A stretch of 64,000 nucleotides of DNA from Rhabditoides inermis. Its lineage: Eukaryota > Nematoda > Chromadorea > Rhabditida > Rhabditidae. A program made the translations under genes and the position numbers. The DNA lies in NCBI GenBank assembly GCA_963966185.1, contig CAWZYM010000301.1, positions 495,001 to 559,000 of the forward strand. The letters are read 5' to 3'. Within the stretch, counting starts at the first letter, position 1. Every line of letters begins with the position of its first letter. A model generated the notes under the pieces. It was not told the DNA's origin. It did not search any database and was given only the letters and a program-made list of their open reading frames with translations. Positions 59,403 through 64,000 of the stretch are shown here, in pieces.

Positions 59403-59618
59403 TCTCTCTCTTCTTTCCGTCTCTTTTTTTGTAACTGATGGAATCAGGAGTGTTCAGTTAGAGGTGTCATAGTGTGTGGTGTTTCAGTGCCGCCGTCTCC
59501 CCCTCGCAGTGCATCGAAGGAGGCCCCGGATTCGCCGCCCTCTGGTCCTCCCTCCCCCATTCGAAGGGTCGCCTCCCTCGCACACGATATGCCAAGGGTC
59601 CAGATCACACAGTCATAG
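50905..59618 (+). CDS. GPCPD1: Glycerophosphocholine phosphodiesterase, GPCPD1 type (CBM20 + GDPD)
   Basis: Hydrolyses glycerophosphocholine to choline and glycerol-3-phosphate in the cytosol. Exons: 50905-50949, 53635-53694, 53763-53839, 53940-54036, 54091-54199, 54282-54379, 54439-54495, 54583-54672, 54733-54885, 54964-55063, 55192-55258, 55301-55366, 55415-55514, 55562-55650, 55742-55835, 55998-56063, 56142-56228, 58579-58709, 58756-58891, 58940-59011, 59062-59153, 59202-59317 and 59488-59618. They sum to 710 residues. The N-terminal CBM20 starch-binding fold has [16 protein letters not shown] linker region with VEYLFVRSL precedes the GDPD barrel: [18 protein letters not shown] (catalytic His at about 331), [34 protein letters not shown], and FVWGDD. 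The C-terminal tail is Pro/Ser-rich. Intron 1 (2.7 kb) and intron 17 (2.35 kb) are large; the rest are small. Polyadenylation signal AATAAA at 59948-59953. Confidence 0.93.
50950..53634. other. First intron of the GPCPD1-like gene
   Basis: No exon or nested gene is supported. It contains AT-rich stretches and a (CT)n run at 53426-53451. It is large for this locus and may hold regulatory sequence. Confidence 0.45.
56348..56735. mobile_element. Foldback (hairpin) element in GPCPD1 intron 17
   Basis: The left arm, about 56355-56479, runs from TTTTCTTTCGAAAAGTACGT to CCTGCTCTTTCGAA. It is repeated as its reverse complement at about 56611-56733, from TTCGAAAGAGCAGG to ACGTACTTTTCGAAAGAAAA, with only a few differences. 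The spacer is about 130 bp and AT-rich. A long hairpin like this is typical of foldback MITEs, and no coding sequence is present. Confidence 0.9.
57405..57495 (-). repeat. tRNA-derived sequence (degenerate)
   Basis: On the minus strand: A-box-like TAGCGCAGTGGA with a GCGC/GCGC D-stem, then B-box-like GAGTTCAATCC. The acceptor ends do not pair and the T-arm loop is too long, so this is a tRNA pseudogene or SINE head rather than a functional tRNA. Confidence 0.5.
57930..58145. repeat. Internal direct repeat in GPCPD1 intron 17
   Basis: Two units of about 95-110 bp, each containing a GCGCGCAGAGAGCGT core and ending in GCGGGGCATG, follow one another. The long open frame here (57773-58216) is a product of the repeat and shows no homology; the host intron spans it. 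Confidence 0.6.
59356..59411. repeat. (CT)n microsatellite in the last GPCPD1 intron
   Basis: Directly visible CT run between exons 22 and 23. Confidence 0.9.
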
Positions 59619-60377
59619 GCTACTGTACACTACGGTAACTGATCCGTACTGTAGACTCGGTTCATGCAGGTGACAGTCTAGCAATACATTCCCGCTAGAT
59701 AGAGAGAGAGTTTGTAGATTCACTTATTCCGGAGAATATTTGCCTGCTGCAGACGAATGTTTGATACTTTGTTACGTTTTGCTGATTTGCAGAGTTTTAG
59801 ACAATTTTATCATTTACGCTTAGGAAGTAAGAGTGACCATTGTTTGTATGATATTGTGCTATACCGTATTCCCAGCGAAATTCGTAACTGTATGAATATT
59901 TAAATGTTGTGTTATAGAAAAATGAGACATAAGTACAAAATTATTGTAATAAACATATTCATTAATAGATGATAATGGGTTATGGAAAGAACTGTGCACT
60001 GGCTGGTGAGAAATCGTCACATTGATATTTTGTGATCAATTTCATATCGAACATTCAAGAGGAGAAACGACAATAGGCTTGACCCCAATCGGTTGATGTA
60101 CATGAAGAGAAGGACATATTCGTAGCCTTATCAAGTCGTTCTACCACACACTTCAACATCTCTAAATCATCTGACGGCCTAGAATCAGCTCAATATGCTC
60201 CGCATAATACATTCTGATGAGTTGTTGTATCTATAATCTCACTTGTCAGATGAAATATTATGCTACGTGAAAAGGCACGCATTGAGACGACTCGTCACTT
60301 CTCACATTAGCCTGCCGACCGTCGCTCGCCTGTCTGTCCCTCCATCTGCCGTCATTCCCCCCAGTCGCCCTCCCTCT
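59619..60377. other. 3' flank of GPCPD1 and upstream region of the next gene
   Basis: Contains the TACTGTA/TACGGTA motif cluster at about 59624-59660 and the polyadenylation signal at 59948. No further gene is seen; the next ATG is at 60378. Confidence 0.5.
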
Positions 60378-63109
60378 ATGCGCCCGCTCTGGCTGCCACT
60401 GCTCCTCTTCTTCCTTGCTGCCTGTGTCGGTGCAGGAGACGATCCAACCAGCCACCAAGCAGGTGCGTCTCACTAAGAAACCACTCTTTATGGAACATTG
60501 TTGAGTTCAAGTGGCCATATCGCTCTTTTTCGGCTGAATTGCAGCCGAGCAAAACGCTATTGATATCGATGATTATCGACCAGTTATCGATCAGTTATCG
60601 ATCAGATTGATGACCGTTTGATGTGGAAAATAGCTATATAATACTTGTTGGGGGAGGGGGGGGGGTGTGCGGGCAGTGGTCTAACAGGAAGTGTTTGTCA
60701 GTTTTTTTTGCAGACGCATGACTATCTTTCAATGACTACTTTCATCTTTAGTCTTTAGTCAACGTGTTCTCCATTTGCATACGTAATCCGTAATGCACTG
60801 GAAAGCTAAAAAAAATTCACGTTAGAAAAAAAATCACACTCACTCTCACACTTTACAGAGCCGACTTCTCCTCGAGACGATGCCTCTGATGAGTATGAGA
60901 ATGCTCGAAAGGACGCCTCGTATTCCATTCAGGGCAATGATACGAGCTCCGAGATTGAAGTGAACACTTCTTGTCTCTCCGGACCTGGAAATACAATGCC
61001 AAACTACACGACAAAATTCATTCTATCCAAAAGCGAATACAACTTTGAGCACTACACACCTATCAAGGTACTGAGTAAAATCATTCATCTTTTTTCATGA
61101 ATCGATGTTCAGACGTGCAATGTGGGTTATGCTGGAGGCATAAGGTATGATCTGTGAATGTAACATTGTAACGTTGTAACGAATACTTAACCAGAAATCA
61201 TTTAGTTCTCCTATTTTTGATCACGAACTTTGCGAGCATAGAACAACGGAGTTTGCATATAACTTATGCCATACGATGGACGGATCGGGAGACTATAAAT
61301 GTTGCTGTCCAAATCACAATTGTCAAATGGCGAGTAAACGGTCGGAAACATTCATTCACGCTGACTTTAGATGGCATACGAGATCGTGAGATTGTCCAAC
61401 ATCACAGCTATTCACGAAAGCTGCCACGAAATAGGTAGAGACTTTGTTAAAGATCCTTTTCATAATGTTTCAGTCACATACACTAATACGAATAACACGT
61501 GTATGATCGGAAAATGGAAGTATACACAAAATGAGAATATCTTAATATCGAAACCTATGCTCTTCACTAAATCCTTTATCGAATGCAAGAGTAACGAGGT
61601 GAGTTGGACTGTGGCACTGACGTCAGTCGGCTACGAGCCCCACTGCGAATCTTGACTCTGTTGAGGTGTGTGGACTTCGCGCGGACTACACCCAGATGAC
61701 GTACACATTCGGCTGCTTCGAGAAACCCCTGAGGAGCACTCTGGAGTTGGATTCGTGTCGGCGCGGGCCCGTCATGAAAAGAGTGCCACGACCAAGGAAC
61801 ATCGACAACGAGCGAGTCGAAGCGCCTACTGTAGACAGTGGGGCAAATGGAAACACGGACGGACAAGATACTGAAATTGGAAACGACGAACCAGACACGA
61901 ATGCTGAAACCTCGAACGGACAAGACGATGATGATGATGATGATCCTCTGGAACCTCTGGATGATGAATATCTGGATGCAGACGATATTCCTCTGGATGA
62001 AGAAGATATTGCTCTCCCGGTAACTGATGGTGTGAATCCGATCAAGTTCAAGAAGCGTAGAAAGAGAAGTGCTACGGTGTCAGAAATGGTGTATGTGCCG
62101 AATCTGCACTCATACAAGCGACGCATATTCCACGTGAGTGCTCTCTCCATCCACACACTCTCACAACTCACTCCTTTCAGAAAGGAGGCTATGTCAACAT
62201 CGACGAGTTCTGCTGTTTCGGAGATCTCTGCAATATACACGTGAGTTTGGAGTGATGTTTTCATAAAGTAACGGGCAGACTCAATTCCTAGGCTCAGAAA
62301 CAGACTCAGATTTGTATCTGACGATGAGGGTCGGAAAGAGGTTCAGATTTTGGGTCTAATTTGCCTCAGATTTTGCTTCTGATTGTTTCTCCAGCATCAG
62401 AAATAGGGTCAGATTGTTGCTTCCTTCTTTGTCCCGCTACGAAACTGAGGACATGGTAACGGGCGCTGGCGAGACAATCTGGGGAAAATTCTGCCTAAGA
62501 TCCGAGCCTCAGATACAAATCTGAGGTGTATCTGAGGAAAAATCTAGCCCTAGATTTGAGTCTGTCTTCCGCTTAACGATGCACATTTAGATCTTTCTCA
62601 ACTACCTCATTCCACTGATTTCCAAGGACCCTGCCGCTTTTGCGAACGCTCACCGAGGCGACACTATCGAAGCAAACTCAAGTAATACATTATTGTCATC
62701 ATTTATACGCTAACTTATTTTTAGCGGTCACTGTAGTCGCAGACCATATATCTTACACTGAAAGGTTAGTGAGAACACGAGCTAATAACAAAACCTTCGT
62801 TTAGAAAATACAACGAAAAATATTGGGTGACGTACAAGACCGATAGATGGATTCGACACAATTTGTGTACGTCAAGTAAAAATATTCTATTTGTAATAAG
62901 TGAATGTTCAGCTCCATACTACGCTCTATTTATTGGTATCTACACCGTTTTCATCGTTTGGTACTACAAAAAGACTGATCCAGTGACAGTGAGGGCGCTC
63001 AGAGAGGTACGGTCGTAAGTATAACACTGGTACAAATTGTATACTAATTCAGGCACAAGAAGAGTTTGATCAAATGGTCGCTGCTGGAGTATTCGATAAA
63101 TTTGAATGA
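60378..63109 (+). CDS. Type I membrane protein with Ly6-like cysteine motifs (about 498 aa)
   Basis: Unrecognised family. Exons 60378-60462, 60859-61067, 61113-61144, 61206-61333, 61474-61598, 61666-62133, 62181-62240, 62591-62681, 62725-62764, 62805-63006 and 63053-63109 give about 498 residues. A signal peptide (MRPLWLPLLLFFLAACVGAG) starts it. The lumenal or extracellular region carries several N-glycosylation sequons. It has two cysteine clusters resembling the end of three-finger/Ly6 domains: YKCCCPNHNC and FCCFGDLCN. A strongly acidic Asp/Glu stretch lies in the middle, followed by a basic KFKKRRKRS that could be a furin-type cleavage site. A C-terminal membrane span (YYALFIGIYTVFIVWYY) and a short charged tail end the protein. 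Exon 6 uses a TTGAG acceptor. A 36-bp in-frame stretch near 62877-62912 could be an additional small intron. Confidence 0.72.
62269..62576. mobile_element. MITE-like inverted-repeat element in an intron
   Basis: The left end CAGACTCAATTCCTAGGCT and the right end AGCCCTAGATTTGAGTCTG are imperfect inverses. An inner pair, CAGATTTGTATCTGA and TCAGATACAAATCTGA, is also inverted. About 310 bp, non-coding, between exons 7 and 8 of the Ly6-like gene. Confidence 0.7.
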
Positions 63110-63465
63110 ATCGTTCTCCTCTTTTGAAACTTGAATTCCTCATTCATATAACTATAAATTCCTTGCCCATATAACGATTAATGTAAATGTAATTATACGA
63201 TGTCTTAATGCTTAATAAACATTGAAAAAATGGGCCTGTCTCTATTCGCCCGGAAACAATCTTCGGTTTTGAATGCAGGAACGTGTTTTATGACTCACAC
63301 TTAGCGGTAAGTACTGAGTGTGGATTAGGCAAGCTATGTCGACTTAAATGTACGATGAGTTTCGCCCACGGTTATGGAAAGATATGTCGTAGTTCGTACC
63401 ACTACGATTTGATCAGACTGCAAGTTATAGAGGGCGCGTCTCTTTTGGCCTAGAATAGAGCTTTT
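63110..63465. other. Intergenic region before the right-edge LINE
   Basis: No gene is seen. An AATAAA-type signal near 63222 may serve the gene ending at 63109. Confidence 0.45.
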
Positions 63466-64000
63466 TCATTCTTTATTATGAGTGTGAGAAGTGAGACTTT
63501 TCCATTCTTTATTATGAGCGATCTTCTCTCCATTGACAGTGAACGCCTCCTTTACTCCTCGCGGGATGGTCATCGACTCGCACTTGTCCGGCCTGAGGGT
63601 CAGACCGTACGAGGCGACGAGGAGACTGAGACGGTCGACAGCTTTCTGCAGGTTAACAGGGTCTTCTCCGAGCAGAGCAATGTCATCCGCGTAGTCGAGG
63701 TCGGTGACTTTCCGTCCTTTCGGGTGCAGCTCCACTCCTCCTCCACACTCCTCCACAACACGTCGCATCACGTCGTCGATGACATAGTTGAACAGGAGCG
63801 GGCCGCAGACGGATCCTTGGCGCACTCCAGTCCGGACGGCGATCGTCTCTTGGGACACGTGCTGCGACGAGAAGACCATCGGATTGTGAAGCAAGCTGCG
63901 CTCACACTACCGCCGCCGGAGTGGAGAAGAGGCCCACGAAGGAAACGCGCCACATGGGACGAGAAGCTGAAGGAGGATGTCGGGCCCACGCCTGCCGTGC
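63466..64000 (-). mobile_element. LINE reverse-transcriptase fragment, continuing past the window
   Basis: The minus-strand frame 63894-63466 reads GVRQGSVCGPLLFNYVIDDV, then LDYADDIALLGEDP with the catalytic Asp pair, then LTLRPDKCESM. These are RT blocks C to E of a non-LTR element, of a different lineage from the LINE at 24.7 kb (YADDIALL against YADDLKVS). Upstream of about 63895 the frame shifts, so the copy is probably dead. The 5' part lies outside the window. Confidence 0.85.

Overview
This is a eukaryotic window, almost certainly from a nematode. Three things point there. It carries a transthyretin-like (TTL/DUF290) secreted protein, a family largely restricted to nematodes. It carries a nuclear hormone receptor with the divergent nematode-type DNA-binding domain. 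Many starts also sit just downstream of an isolated pyrimidine-rich AG that would suit spliced-leader trans-splicing. Genes are cut into many small exons with mostly short introns (GTGAGT-type donors, YNCAG acceptors, and some odd GAG acceptors). I rebuilt the gene models by hand, and in every complete model the exon phases close into one open frame, which is the main support for the exon coordinates. I could not assign genus or species.

Left block (0.6-17.8 kb, all + strand): a small acidic protein of unknown function, a complex I NDUFB6-like subunit, a long coiled-coil protein resembling OFD1, a PXYLP1-type histidine phosphatase and an ATG4 autophagy protease. The last four are separated by only about 310-370 bp and each has an AG acceptor just before its ATG, so they may be a polycistronic operon. 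An antisense methyltransferase-like gene lies wholly inside a 2.2-kb ATG4 intron. A protein tyrosine phosphatase gene then converges on ATG4 from the minus strand (18.1-20.3 kb).

Middle block (18.8-36.8 kb): a segmental duplication with an offset of about 10.85 kb. Unit 1 (18.8-24.7 kb) holds the intact phosphatase, an unrecognised 190-aa gene, an intact TTL gene and the first exon of a zinc-finger-like gene, cut off by a 5'-truncated LINE. After the LINE comes an inverted third copy of the 190-aa gene, then GA-rich and 133-bp tandem repeats. Unit 2 (29.7-36.8 kb) holds a truncated, frameshifted phosphatase copy, an intact 190-aa gene, a TTL copy with an exon-1 frameshift and the intact zinc-finger-like gene. 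Decay is therefore complementary between the two units.

Right block (37-64 kb): inverted-repeat transposons; a nuclear hormone receptor (minus); an EGF-repeat membrane protein (minus); a gene-poor 6.7-kb stretch with simple repeats; a complete 23-exon GPCPD1-type glycerophosphodiesterase with a CBM20 domain (plus), whose large intron holds a foldback element; a secretory-pathway type I membrane protein with Ly6-like cysteine motifs (plus); and the 3' part of another LINE reverse transcriptase at the right edge (minus).

Most gene products are conserved housekeeping or signalling proteins that act separately: mitochondrial respiration, autophagy, proteoglycan or lipid metabolism, transcription. 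I see no single dedicated multi-gene pathway. The most unusual content is architectural: the duplication with reciprocal decay, the nested gene, the possible operon, non-consensus splice sites and intron-resident palindromes.
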